Source: Pseudomonas vanderleydeniana
GTDB lineage: Bacteria > Pseudomonadota > Gammaproteobacteria > Pseudomonadales > Pseudomonadaceae
Reading direction: 5' to 3'
Assembly (NCBI RefSeq): GCF_014268755.2
Contig: NZ_CP077093.1
Span: 4,328,001-4,392,000 of the forward strand
DNA length: 64,000 nt
Positions 16,636 to 25,959 of the stretch are shown here, piece by piece. Numbering within the stretch: position 1 is the first letter of the stretch; the number at the start of each line of letters is the position of its first letter. The translations under genes were made by a program, and so were the position numbers. The notes under the pieces were generated by a model. The model was given only the letters and a program-made list of their open reading frames with translations, made no database searches and was not told where the DNA came from.

Positions 16636-19492
16636 CCGAGCTCTCCTTCTCCAGCAGCGCGTCGAGCACCTCGCGCAACGCGTCCACTTCCAACGGTTTT
16701 TTCAGCACGGCCTGAAATTCGAAGCCAACCCAGGCCAACGCCTTGGGGGCAGAGCCCAGCAGCACGACCGACATGAACTCGGCGTTCAGACTTCGCCTCA
16801 ACCGCCCAAGGTGAGCCGAACGATCCGGATCCTCGCCATCACAGTCGAGCAGCAGGATGCCAGGCGCACCCTCAAGCCGGGATTCATTGACACAACTCTC
16901 CAGCGTTCCAGACTTGAGCACGACACGCTCTCCGGCAATGGTAGAAATGAATGGCAAAATAGCCTCATCGCTCCCGGCATAAAAAATCGCAGTTCGTCGT
17001 TTTTCCCCGGTGCCTGCCGGCTCGATCAGGTGCGTGGGTAGCAGTTCGATCCAGAATCGGCTGCCCTTGCCCAGCTCGCTGCAAAGCCCCATCTGCCCGC
17101 CCATCAACCCTGCCAACTCACGGCACAGGGCCAGGCCGATGCCCGTGCCCTGGATAGCGGTGTTTTCCTTGCCGAGCCGCTGGAACGGCTCGAACAGGGC
17201 AGCCTGCAGTTCGGGCTCGATACCCAATCCGCCATCCTCGACAAACAGACGCGCCCACTCCCCCGCGCCCTCTGCCCCGATCAGCAGGCGACCGCCGGGA
17301 CGGTTGTACTTGATCGCATTCGACAACAGGTTCAACAGGACCTGACGCAAACGGCGCGCATCGGCATACACCTCTTTCGGCGCGGCCGTCAGCTCCAGTT
17401 CCAGCACCAGCCCCGCCGACAGTGCCTGCGAGCGGACCATATCGGCACACTCCTTGAGCATCGCGTGAACAGGTACCGGCTTGAGGGTCAGCTTCTGGGG
17501 TTCGGCCTGCAGGCTGGACCAATCGAGCAGATCATCGACCAGCTGGGCAAGGTGTGCACTGGCACTCAGTATCTCGTCCAGATGCTGACCCTCGGCTTCA
17601 CCATGCGCCCCCAGGCGCATCAACTGGGCAAACCCCTGGATGGCGTTCAGGGGGGTTCGCAGTTCGTGGCTCATGCTGGAAATGAAGCGGGACTTGGCCT
17701 GGCTGGCCGCCTGGGTCTGCAAGGTGCGCTCACGCAGGTCCATTTCCGTCAGCTTGAGCGCATCGATATCGACCAGGGTTCCCAGCGCGACCGTCCCGCC
17801 GTCCAGGATGCCCTTGATCATCCGCCCCCGCCCGAGCAGCCACAGGAAACTGCCATCCGGGCGACTGAGCCTGAACTCGATATCGATGCGGCTGGTCTGT
17901 CCCATGCGCAGCGAGTCGAACGCCTGGGACATGGCCTGTGCATCGTTGGCGTCGAGTCGAGTCAGGAAGGCCTCGCGACTCATCGGCGTTTCCGGCAGAT
18001 CGAGCCTGGCGACCAGCCCGCCACGCAAGGTCAGGCTGTCGTCATCCAGGTGGTATTCCCACAGGCCGGTGGTGGCGTTTTCCATGACCAGTGCCAAGCG
18101 CTCTTGGGCGACGTCACGCTGCTGCTCACTGGTCGCCAGTTGACTGCCCATCGTCAGGACGCTGCCGGCCATCTCGTCGAGCTCGAGTATTCCGGACTCG
18201 ACACGGACAGGTTGCCAACGCCCCTGACCAATCTCGCGGAGCATTTGCACGATGCCCGAAATGGGCTGGCGCAGCCGTTCACTCAACTGGCGGGAACGAC
18301 GCCACAGGACGGTGAAAAAGACGGCGTAGAACAGCACCAGGCCGACGATCATCAAATAGCCGATGTTGCGAAAATGCCGGGCCAAACCGTCCGTTTCAGC
18401 CATGACCTCTTGCTTGTCGGCCACGGCCAGCAGCTTCCATCCCGTGCTCTTGATCGTTTTCCAGGCGAACAGATGCGCGCGGCCCTGCAAGGCCGTCTCG
18501 CTAAACCCCGAAGCAGCGGTCTGTAGCGCATTGGCGATTGCAACCGTGTCATCACGTTGCCCCAGATTGAATATCCTGGGTTTGAGGACCTCCTGGTGCA
18601 CGATCGTATTCGCGTCGGGCGCCTTGAGTTCACGAAGGGCGAAATCGTGCTCGGCCTGGGGCGGCATCGCCATGATGGTCATGTCCTCGCTGACCAGCAG
18701 CAGGTAGCCGGACCATGGCACCCGCAAGCGCGCAATCTCGTTCAGGATGCCATCAACGGTGACGTCGAGCCCGACGACCCCCTCGAGAAAGTCACCACGG
18801 TAAACCGGCGACACCGCCGACATCATCCAGCCGTGCCCGGCAGGGTCCAGGTAGACTTCGGTCCAGCGGGTCTTTCTCTGGGGATTGTGGGTCGCGTCCG
18901 CCAGATAGTAGAAGTTGTACTCCGGAATCCGCAGATCCGCCGAGTACTGCTCGTTGGTAGGAAACCAGGGGTAGATGCGGTTGTAGCTGTCCCAGGAGTT
19001 GAAGTAGAGACTGGCGATCATCGGATCGGTCTGCTTGATCTGCTTGAACACGGTATCGAGACGGGCCAGCCGCTGTACCTTGCCCAGATCCTGACGCGCC
19101 AACGGTGTGGCCGCCGAATAGAACGATGCCGCACCGCCCAGGTCGGTCGTGCTGTAGCGTGCCCCTTCGGGCGTCACCCCCAGGTTTTCACCCGGCCCGC
19201 TGGCCGGCGTGAGCAGTGCTTGCGAGGTCACGGTGCCCAGCAAGCCGGCCACGCCGCCCAGGCTCTCGAGCTTGCTCTCGACGATGAGCGCATTCTGCTC
19301 GACACTGGCGCTCAAACTGTCGATCGCGCTGCGCTTGAGATAGTCGACCTGTGTCTCCCGCGTGACCTGGTTGGTCAGCAGGTAGCTGGCAATCAACACC
19401 GTTTCCACCAGGATCAGTGGTATCAGCGCGCTGCTCAGGAAGGCGCGCCAGATCCATTGGCGCAAGCGGATTTTTGGGACAGCCTGTCTCAT
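16625..19492 (-). CDS. Hybrid sensor histidine kinase with dCache, PAS and degenerate receiver domain
   Basis: The 955-residue membrane protein has an N-terminal helix (about 18-40), a large periplasmic dCache domain (about 45-370, with YNRIYPWFPTNEQYSADLRI), and a second helix (about 375-395). A HAMP-like linker and a PAS domain follow. HisKA has the phospho-His in FISSMSHELRTPLNAIQG, and the ATPase domain has GTGIGLALC. The C-terminal 120 residues have a receiver-like fold (ILLLDCDGED, LKKPLEVDAL) but lack the usual N-terminal acidic pair. It overlaps the HD-GYP response regulator gene by eleven bases. The ligand is probably a small organic molecule, inferred from the Cache class. Confidence 0.9.
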   Translation of the reverse strand: MRQAVPKIRLRQWIWRAFLSSALIPLILVETVLIASYLLTNQVTRETQVDYLKRSAIDSLSASVEQNALIVESKLESLGGVAGLLGTVTSQALLTPASGPGENLGVTPEGARYSTTDLGGAASFYSAATPLARQDLGKVQRLARLDTVFKQIKQTDPMIASLYFNSWDSYNRIYPWFPTNEQYSADLRIPEYNFYYLADATHNPQRKTRWTEVYLDPAGHGWMMSAVSPVYRGDFLEGVVGLDVTVDGILNEIARLRVPWSGYLLLVSEDMTIMAMPPQAEHDFALRELKAPDANTIVHQEVLKPRIFNLGQRDDTVAIANALQTAASGFSETALQGRAHLFAWKTIKSTGWKLLAVADKQEVMAETDGLARHFRNIGYLMIVGLVLFYAVFFTVLWRRSRQLSERLRQPISGIVQMLREIGQGRWQPVRVESGILELDEMAGSVLTMGSQLATSEQQRDVAQERLALVMENATTGLWEYHLDDDSLTLRGGLVARLDLPETPMSREAFLTRLDANDAQAMSQAFDSLRMGQTSRIDIEFRLSRPDGSFLWLLGRGRMIKGILDGGTVALGTLVDIDALKLTEMDLRERTLQTQAASQAKSRFISSMSHELRTPLNAIQGFAQLMRLGAHGEAEGQHLDEILSASAHLAQLVDDLLDWSSLQAEPQKLTLKPVPVHAMLKECADMVRSQALSAGLVLELELTAAPKEVYADARRLRQVLLNLLSNAIKYNRPGGRLLIGAEGAGEWARLFVEDGGLGIEPELQAALFEPFQRLGKENTAIQGTGIGLALCRELAGLMGGQMGLCSELGKGSRFWIELLPTHLIEPAGTGEKRRTAIFYAGSDEAILPFISTIAGERVVLKSGTLESCVNESRLEGAPGILLLDCDGEDPDRSAHLGRLRRSLNAEFMSVVLLGSAPKALAWVGFEFQAVLKKPLEVDALREVLDALLEKESSDVH

Positions 19493-19591
19493 GAAGCCTC
19501 CTGGTGGGCAACTGCGCTGTCAGCAACAGAGCAAAAAGCCATCACCCAGTTATAGTCGAATGCGTCAGAGACGGGGCTCTGTCACCCGGAT

Positions 19592-21199
19592 TCAGAAGCG
19601 AAACCCGGCGACGACGCCCTTCAAGTCGGTGGCCAGCCGGGACAGGTCATGGCTGGAATGGCTGGTCTGATTGGCTCCGGCGCTGGTCTGGAAGGACAAG
19701 TCGCGGATGCTCACCAGGCTACGGTCAACTTCCTTGGCAACCGCGGCCTGCTGCTCGGCGGCGCTGGCAATCATCACGTTCTGTTCGTTGATGGCGGCAA
19801 TGGTTCGCACGATGGCGCCCAACGACGCCTTGGTGGCTTCGGCACTCTCGACGGTCGCGCGAACCTGCTTGGCGCTGCCTTGCATCGTCTGGACAGTGTC
19901 GACCGCCTGCTGCTGCAGCGAGGAAACCATTTTCTCGATGTCCTGCGTCGATTGCTGGGTGCGCTGGGCCAGCATGCGAACCTCGTCGGCCACCACCGCG
20001 AAGCCTCGCCCCTGCTCCCCGGCCCGCGCAGCCTCAATTGCCGCGTTAAGCGCCAGGAGATTGGTCTGCTCGGCGATGGAGCGAATCACATCCAGGACCT
20101 TGCCGACCTCCTGCATCTCATTGGCCAGGGCCTCCACTCGAGAAACGCTGGAATGCACGTCATTGGCCAGGTTGCCGACCGAGACCACCGTCTCGTCGAC
20201 CTGATTTCGCCCCTGACTGGCGGCCCGGTCAGCCTCCCGGGAAGCTTCCAGCGTAGTCGCCGCATTGTGGGCAACCCCGTCGACTGCTGCGCTCATCTGG
20301 TTGCAGGCGGTGGCGGCCTGTTCGATTTCGTGACTCTGTTGCTGAATTCCGCGATGGGCATCCTCGGTCACGGCATGCAACTGCTGCGAAGCCGAGGCCA
20401 ATTGTGCCGACGAGTCCGCAATCAGCCCCAGTGTGCTGCGCAAGCTGCCTTGCATGTCGCGCAGGGCGTCCATCAGTTGCGATGCCTCATCACGCCCCTC
20501 ATTGGGAATGCTCTGCGTCAGGTCCCCCGAGGCGACGGTCCGGGCAACGCGCACCGCCTGCAGCAGAGGCAATACGACGCTGCGCGACAGGATCAGGGCC
20601 AGAAACGCCCCGACCATCACGGAGGCCACCAGGATGGCGATCACCATCAGGTTGGCCTGCTCATAGGCCGCCGTACTGGCCTGGGTTGCCTGCCTGGCCC
20701 CCTCGGTGTTCAGCTTGACCAAGGCATCCACCTCGGCCACGACGGCACTGCCCTTGGCATTGAGGACATGGTTGACCAGCTCTATCGCCTTGTCGGTTTC
20801 ATGATTGGCCAGCAGGCCGATGATGGTGGTTTGGGTCTGCTCGTAATCCTGGCGGGCCGTGAGGAAACGCGCATAGATCGCATGTTCTTCGGGGCTGGAG
20901 ATCAATGCGCTGTAGGTCCGTGCGGCTTCATCCAGTTGCTCCCGGGCACGGGTCACGTCATTGGGCGTCTGGGCAGTGAACCCGATGGCCGCACGCAAGG
21001 TGAGGGTTCGCAAGCGCATGACGGCCTCATCGATGCCGTTCAAGGCCAGAATGCTGGGCAACCAGTTGCTATCAACTTCATGGGCGCTCTGGTTCATCTT
21101 CTTCATCTGGACCAGGGACCCCAACCCGATCACCAGCATGAGTACGATAAGACTGAGAAAGCCTGCTACAACCCGGGTAGAAACCTTTAGTCTGCGCAT
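19592..21199 (-). CDS. Methyl-accepting chemotaxis protein (four-helix-bundle sensor type)
   Basis: The 535-residue protein has an N-terminal helix (about 8-30), a short periplasmic four-helix-bundle domain (about 35-185), a second helix (about 188-210), HAMP, and a long cytoplasmic coiled coil. The coiled coil contains the signalling hairpin [23 protein letters not shown] at 21199 (MRRLKV) is preferred, with GGTGAG upstream; GTG at 21205 is possible. It controls CheA activity and lies directly upstream, same strand, of the Cache kinase, so it may share its input. No C-terminal CheR-binding pentapeptide is visible (it ends GVVAGFRF). Confidence 0.93.
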   Translation of the reverse strand: MRRLKVSTRVVAGFLSLIVLMLVIGLGSLVQMKKMNQSAHEVDSNWLPSILALNGIDEAVMRLRTLTLRAAIGFTAQTPNDVTRAREQLDEAARTYSALISSPEEHAIYARFLTARQDYEQTQTTIIGLLANHETDKAIELVNHVLNAKGSAVVAEVDALVKLNTEGARQATQASTAAYEQANLMVIAILVASVMVGAFLALILSRSVVLPLLQAVRVARTVASGDLTQSIPNEGRDEASQLMDALRDMQGSLRSTLGLIADSSAQLASASQQLHAVTEDAHRGIQQQSHEIEQAATACNQMSAAVDGVAHNAATTLEASREADRAASQGRNQVDETVVSVGNLANDVHSSVSRVEALANEMQEVGKVLDVIRSIAEQTNLLALNAAIEAARAGEQGRGFAVVADEVRMLAQRTQQSTQDIEKMVSSLQQQAVDTVQTMQGSAKQVRATVESAEATKASLGAIVRTIAAINEQNVMIASAAEQQAAVAKEVDRSLVSIRDLSFQTSAGANQTSHSSHDLSRLATDLKGVVAGFRF

Positions 21200-21440
21200 G
21201 TCCACTACTCACCCGTTTATCCGATTTCAATATAGGCCCGACTCACGGCGGCCTTTAATGCGTCAGATCAACAGGTCATCAACGCATCGGACCATCAGTG
21301 CAGCAGCCACTCATTGGTGATGGACGTGGCGACTGGAAGCCGTGATATCACCATGACATTATTACCTTAATGAAATCTGAAGATGCCTCGGTCGGGCACC
21401 GAGACTGCCGCCCGTTCCTGATCGAACGGTCAGCACGGGC

Positions 21441-22808
21441 CTAGGGACGCGGAATCGTCAACGTGGCACACAGCCCACCGGTCTCGCGGTTCTCCAGGCG
21501 GACCTGGCCGCCGAACTGTCGGGCAATCGTCTGGACAATCGTCAGCCCCAGCCCCGCCCCCTGGTCGTTCCCACGGCTGTAGAAACGCTCGAACAGCCGC
21601 TCTCGCTGGCTCTCATCGATGCCGGGACCCTGGTCTTGCACAGACAGCTCGAATTGCCCCGCCCGGCTCGACAGGCGGACAGAGATCAAGCCTGCGACCG
21701 GGGAAAAATTGGCCGCATTGGTGATCAGGTTGTGCAAGGCAATGGCCAGTGCATCGGCACTGATCCGGGCCTGGTACTCGCCCGGCTCGACGTCGAACTC
21801 GAACTCCAGCCCCTTGTCCAGCAGCCAGGCTCCCAACTGTGACAGGTTCTCGCGCAGGACCTGCTCAAGATCGATCAACTGCGTCGCCGTGACGTCCCTG
21901 ACTGGCTCAAGGCGGGCCATGGTCAGCAGTTGATTGACCAGCCGGGTGGTGCGATCCACGCCGCTGATCAGGTGATGCAGGGATTGGCTGCGCTGCTGCT
22001 CGGTTTCAGCCTCCAGCAGATTCTGGGCATGGACCCGCAATACCGCCAGCGGGGTGCGCATTTCGTGGGCCGCGTCGGCGATGAAACGGCGCTCGCGCCC
22101 CAGCAATTCCTGCACCTGCACCAACACCCGGTTGAGGGCCGACTGCATGGGCTCGAGTTCCGAGGGCAAGGGCTCCAGGCGCAGCGGTTCCAGGGAGCCT
22201 GGGTGCCGCCCCCTCAGGATCATGGCCATCTTCGCCAGGGGGCCCAGCCCCCAGCCAATGGCCAGCCAGGCCAGGACGGCGAGGATGAGCGTGCCAAAGA
22301 CATTAGGCCAGAGGGTGTGGCGGATGATCCGATAGACCAGGTCGGAACGGACGTCGTCACGCTCGCCGACCCAGATCTGCAGATGATTCTGCTTGTCTTC
22401 AAGCACAAAGGCCCGCCAGGCATGGTGCTTGAGGTCGACCACGTCACTGAACCCCGCGATCGACGGCCGTTGCTCGAAACTCGGGGCGCTGGCGGTTTTC
22501 ACCAGCACGTCGCCCGCCGGGTTCCAGACCTGGAAGGCAATCTTGCGCTCGTAGGGGTGACCATCGGGCTTCGACACGCCTTCCCCCAGCGCCTGGTTGA
22601 AGGCCTCGTAGAGCTTGTTCTCGTCACCCGGCGCCAGGGGCATGCGCATCACCCCCTGGAGCAGGCGGGCATTCTGCGCCAGCTGCGCATCATAGACTTC
22701 GTCGATCTCACGGTTGCTATCGTGCAGGCTGAGCAGCGTGATGATCAGCCGCCCGAGCAACAGCAGTCCGATGATCAGCGTCACCGTGCGGCGCCGGATC
22801 GAGATCAT
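21441..22808 (-). CDS. Sensor histidine kinase of an OmpR-type two-component pair
   Basis: The 455-residue kinase has two membrane helices (about 8-27 and 168-190) flanking a periplasmic sensor of about 140 residues. HisKA has ADAAHEMRTPLAVLR, and the ATPase domain has DQGPGIDESQRERLF and GLGLTIVQTIA. The architecture is that of QseC/PmrB kinases. Its start overlaps the stop of the response regulator by four bases (ATGA). The signal is not deducible; relatives sense cations, iron or small organics. Confidence 0.92.
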   Translation of the reverse strand: MISIRRRTVTLIIGLLLLGRLIITLLSLHDSNREIDEVYDAQLAQNARLLQGVMRMPLAPGDENKLYEAFNQALGEGVSKPDGHPYERKIAFQVWNPAGDVLVKTASAPSFEQRPSIAGFSDVVDLKHHAWRAFVLEDKQNHLQIWVGERDDVRSDLVYRIIRHTLWPNVFGTLILAVLAWLAIGWGLGPLAKMAMILRGRHPGSLEPLRLEPLPSELEPMQSALNRVLVQVQELLGRERRFIADAAHEMRTPLAVLRVHAQNLLEAETEQQRSQSLHHLISGVDRTTRLVNQLLTMARLEPVRDVTATQLIDLEQVLRENLSQLGAWLLDKGLEFEFDVEPGEYQARISADALAIALHNLITNAANFSPVAGLISVRLSSRAGQFELSVQDQGPGIDESQRERLFERFYSRGNDQGAGLGLTIVQTIARQFGGQVRLENRETGGLCATLTIPRP

Positions 22809-23467
22809 GAAGTCTTTTCCATGCGGTACCCGACACCGCGGATGGTCCGAATCAGATCAGTGGAGAACTTCTTGCGCAGATTGTAGATATGGACCTCCAG
22901 CGTATTGCTCTCGGCCTCATCCCCCCAACCGTACAGCAACTGGGTCAGGCGCTCGCGCGTCATCACCCGTCCCGGCGGTGACAGCAACTCGTAAAGCAGC
23001 TGGTATTCCTTGGGTGTCAAGGCAACCGGCTGGCCTCCCCAGCACACCTGCTGGCTGACCGGGTCAAGGGTGATACCGGCATGCTCGATCAGCGGGCTGG
23101 CCCGCCCGGCGCTGCGCCGCAGCAACGCCCGCAACCTGGCCTTGAGCTCAGCCAGGTCGAAGGGTTTGACCAGATAGTCGTCGGCGCCGGCATCCAGGCC
23201 CGCGATACGGTCCTCGGTCGCATCCCTGGCGGTCAGCACCAGCACGGGCAAGGTCGAGCCGCTGTCGCGCAGCCGACGCAACACCTCCAGGCCGTCGAGG
23301 CGCGGCAGCCCCAGATCCAGCACGGCCAGGTCGAAGGTCTCACTGAGCAGTGAGTGCAGCGCATCCTGTCCGTCGTGGACCCAATCGACGGTATAGCCCT
23401 CACGGGTCAACGCCTGGAGGATACCCTCCCCCAAGGCCACATCGTCCTCGATCAGCAATAGCCGCAC
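22805..23467 (-). CDS. OmpR/PhoB family response regulator (QseB/PmrA-like)
   Basis: The 220-residue protein has a receiver domain (1-115) with LLIEDD, the acceptor Asp in LAVLDLGLPRLDG, and DDYLVKPFDL. The C-terminal winged helix (about 125-218) has LTPKEYQLLYELL and NTLEVHIYNLRKKF. It is the first gene of the pair and is coupled to the kinase by a four-base overlap. It is divergent from the cytochrome b561 gene, 258 bases away, which may be one of its targets. Confidence 0.94.
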   Translation of the reverse strand: MRLLLIEDDVALGEGILQALTREGYTVDWVHDGQDALHSLLSETFDLAVLDLGLPRLDGLEVLRRLRDSGSTLPVLVLTARDATEDRIAGLDAGADDYLVKPFDLAELKARLRALLRRSAGRASPLIEHAGITLDPVSQQVCWGGQPVALTPKEYQLLYELLSPPGRVMTRERLTQLLYGWGDEAESNTLEVHIYNLRKKFSTDLIRTIRGVGYRMEKTS

Positions 23468-23725
23468 GCTCTTTCCCTTCAGTAGTGGTTCTTCGGGGTA
23501 TCCCCGTTGGCTTTACGGTAGAGGTGATTACCCGGCAAGTACAGGCCGACATGAGGCCCGCAGAACCGCTCCAGCGCTTCCAGGCATCGAGCGTGACAGC
23601 GGCTGCGGACCGGGCATCACTTGAAAACTGTTGAGCTAGAGCTGCCGGGGCCTTCAGATTGGCTTAAGATTTCGTCAGTAGGCTCAGCGCATCGTCGTTC
23701 CCCACCCGGATTCATGAGGTATTTC

Positions 23726-24277
23726 ATGACCAGCAATACGAAGCCTCAGCGCTATGCAACACTGTCCATCACCTTGCACTGGTTGATGCTGGCCCTGTTT
23801 GTGGGCGTCTATGCCTGCATAGAGATCAAGGGCTTTCTCCCGCGGGGAAGCAATGCGCGCAGCCTGTTGCTGGGATTGCACGGCGCCTTCGGGATGAGCA
23901 TTTTTGCGCTGGTCTGGCTTCGCCTGCTCGGACGCCTGGCGCCACGCCCGCCGATTACCCCCAGGCTGGTGAAATGGCAGGAAAACCTTTCCCACGTCAT
24001 GCACCTGGCCCTGTATGGACTGATGATCGCCACACCGGTGTTCGCCTGGCTGATGCTTGCCGCAGCAGACAAGCCGTTTCCCTACTTCGGCTTCAGCGTG
24101 TGGGCCCCGGTCGAGGTCAGCCCCGACCTGGCGAAACAGCTCAAGCATTGGCATGAGTTCATCGGCAGCGCCGGTTACTGGTTGATTGCCCTGCACGCCG
24201 CAGCGGGCCTGTTCCACCACTACTGGGTCAGGGACAACACGCTGGTGCGCATGCTTCCGACCTCTCGCAAGAGCTGA
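23726..24277 (+). CDS. Cytochrome b561 family protein
   Basis: The 183-residue inner-membrane protein has four helices and conserved haem-ligand histidines in ITLHWLMLALF, LLGLHGAFG, ENLSHVMHLALY and WHEFIGSAGYWLIALHAAAG. Bacterial b561 proteins pass electrons from quinol, for example to superoxide or periplasmic acceptors. The ATG at 23726 has GAGGT seven bases upstream and gives the usual N-terminus; an extension to 23621 has no domain. It is followed 17 bases later by a small hypothetical gene, probably co-transcribed. Confidence 0.9.
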   Translation: MTSNTKPQRYATLSITLHWLMLALFVGVYACIEIKGFLPRGSNARSLLLGLHGAFGMSIFALVWLRLLGRLAPRPPITPRLVKWQENLSHVMHLALYGLMIATPVFAWLMLAAADKPFPYFGFSVWAPVEVSPDLAKQLKHWHEFIGSAGYWLIALHAAAGLFHHYWVRDNTLVRMLPTSRKS

Positions 24278-24294
24278 ATGAAAGGGGGCCTTCG

Positions 24295-24858
24295 ATGAAG
24301 TCCAGGTTCGTGGTGATCCCGGCGCTGCCCCCACACAGGGCTTGCCATCCTCGCAACGGCCACGCCTTCGATGCCGGGCTCGCGCAGCCTGGCTTCGACA
24401 TTTATGACAACCAGGAGAAGTGTCGGATCGTCGCGTCATTTCCCAGCCAGGCCGAGGCGCAAAGGGCCTGTGCTGAAAAGAACCGGAGCACACCCTGCGA
24501 GCCGCAGCCAAGCGCCGAGACAACCTCGAGCAAGGCCTGTGAAGCCAACGGCAGCCCATGGGCCTCCCCGTCGGCTGGCTCATGGGTGGAAACCGACGCA
24601 CTCTCCAGCGACCTGGTGAATGACAGGGGACACTCGATCCACTTTCAGGCTGAACGACTCTCGGGACGACTGAGTACCCTGGCCAGCGACCTGGCCCGGC
24701 AATCCATGATCCTGGCTGAGGCCGGCTATGTCGAAATCGCCCATGCCGCCCTGATCGAGTCGAGGAAACTCGAGGACGCCGTCAGCGCCATGCAGGCCAT
24801 CGACTGGCAGCCTTCATCGACGGCCCCTGCATGGCCTTACGCGGGGAGCGAGGACTGA
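24295..24858 (+). CDS. Hypothetical protein downstream of cytochrome b561
   Basis: The 187-residue protein matches no family I recognise. It has a good ribosome site (AAGGGGG) seven bases before the ATG and codon use like its neighbours. The first half carries three Cys and a short YDNQEKCRIVASFPSQAEAQ stretch resembling small domains in exported Pseudomonas proteins. The second half is helical (ERLSGRLSTLASDLARQSMI). There is no signal peptide or membrane helix. It probably shares the b561 transcript. Confidence 0.6.
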   Translation: MKSRFVVIPALPPHRACHPRNGHAFDAGLAQPGFDIYDNQEKCRIVASFPSQAEAQRACAEKNRSTPCEPQPSAETTSSKACEANGSPWASPSAGSWVETDALSSDLVNDRGHSIHFQAERLSGRLSTLASDLARQSMILAEAGYVEIAHAALIESRKLEDAVSAMQAIDWQPSSTAPAWPYAGSED

Positions 24859-24871
24859 CGGCCCGCGCCAC

Positions 24872-25717
24872 TCAAGGCGCCGACACCACCGTCTGCTGCT
24901 GTTCACCCAGGCCCTCGATCCACAGGCGTACCGTGTCGCCTGGCTGCAGCCACTGGGGATGCGGCTTCATGCCCATGCCGACACCGGGCGGCGTACCCGT
25001 GCACAGCACGTCCCCGGGTTGCAGGGTGATATAGCGACTGACGTAGGAGACGATCTGCGCCACCGTGAAGATCATGGTTCGGGTGTTGCCGGTCTGGCGG
25101 CGCTCGCCATTCACGTCCAGCCACATGTCCAGGTTCTGCGGGTCGGCAATCTCGTCGCGGGTCACCAGCCAGGGCCCGAGGGGGCCAAAGGTGTCACAGC
25201 CCTTGCCCTTGTCCCACTGCGATGACTGCAACTGGAAGGCGCGCTCGGAGACATCGTTGACCACGCAGTACCCGGCGACGAAATCGAGGGCCTGCGCTTC
25301 GCCAACCGAGCGGGCCTCGGTGCCGATGACCACCCCCAGCTCCACCTCCCAGTCCAGCCGGGTCGACTCGCGTGGCTGCACGATGTTGTCGTGCGGGCCG
25401 CAGATACAGGTGATCGCCTTGGTGAAGATCACCGGCTCATCCGGAATCGCCATGCCCGCCTCTTCGGCGTGATCGCGGTAGTTGAGGCCGATGGCGATGA
25501 ACTTGCGGATCCCCGCCACCGGCGCAGCATGGCGAACGCCCTGCTCGACCAGCGGCAGCGAGTCGATATCAATCCGGGCGATGCGTGCCAGGCCGGCGGG
25601 CGTGACATCGGCGGGCGTGATGTCGGTCAAGTGCGCCGACAAGTCGCGGATCCGTCCCTGGGCATCCACAACACCTGGACGTTCCTGTCCGGGTTGGCCA
25701 AAACGGCAGAGCCTCAT
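24872..25717 (-). CDS. Fumarylacetoacetate hydrolase family protein
   Basis: The 281-residue protein has a short N-terminal domain (1-65) and the FAH fold (about 70-280). The fold has the conserved FIAIGLNYRDHAEEAG, metal ligands in DWEVELGVVIG, and LQPGDVLCTGTPPGVGMG. The family includes ureidoglycolate lyase, acylpyruvases and oxaloacetate decarboxylases. The sequence resembles the ureidoglycolate lyase/2-keto-acid class, but the substrate is undecided. It is convergent with the small hypothetical gene and divergent from the TonB receptor. Confidence 0.88.
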   Translation of the reverse strand: MRLCRFGQPGQERPGVVDAQGRIRDLSAHLTDITPADVTPAGLARIARIDIDSLPLVEQGVRHAAPVAGIRKFIAIGLNYRDHAEEAGMAIPDEPVIFTKAITCICGPHDNIVQPRESTRLDWEVELGVVIGTEARSVGEAQALDFVAGYCVVNDVSERAFQLQSSQWDKGKGCDTFGPLGPWLVTRDEIADPQNLDMWLDVNGERRQTGNTRTMIFTVAQIVSYVSRYITLQPGDVLCTGTPPGVGMGMKPHPQWLQPGDTVRLWIEGLGEQQQTVVSAP

Positions 25718-25933
25718 CTGATTGTTCCTCGTAGTGCAGGGGCCCGGTTGCAGCGAGCCTTGGAAGGGAAACCTGCCGATGCGGGCGGCATCCGGTGCCC
25801 GCTCGGGCGAAGCCGGCCACCGGGAGGGCGAAGCCTAGCACTGATCGCCGCTCTGGCACTGCTGCTGCACCTATCACGACGGCTCGCGCACGATGAAATC
25901 ACCTGGGTATCAGGTAACAAACCAGACACATTT

Positions 25934-25952
25934 GGTAATGATAATCATATTG
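25934..25952 (+). promoter_or_regulatory. Fur box upstream of the TonB receptor
   Basis: GGTAATGATAATCATATTG matches the 19-bp Fur consensus (GATAATGATAATCATTATC) at most positions and lies 8 to 26 bases before the ATG at 25960. This predicts iron repression of the siderophore receptor. Confidence 0.85.
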
Positions 25953-25959
25953 ATTAAGA

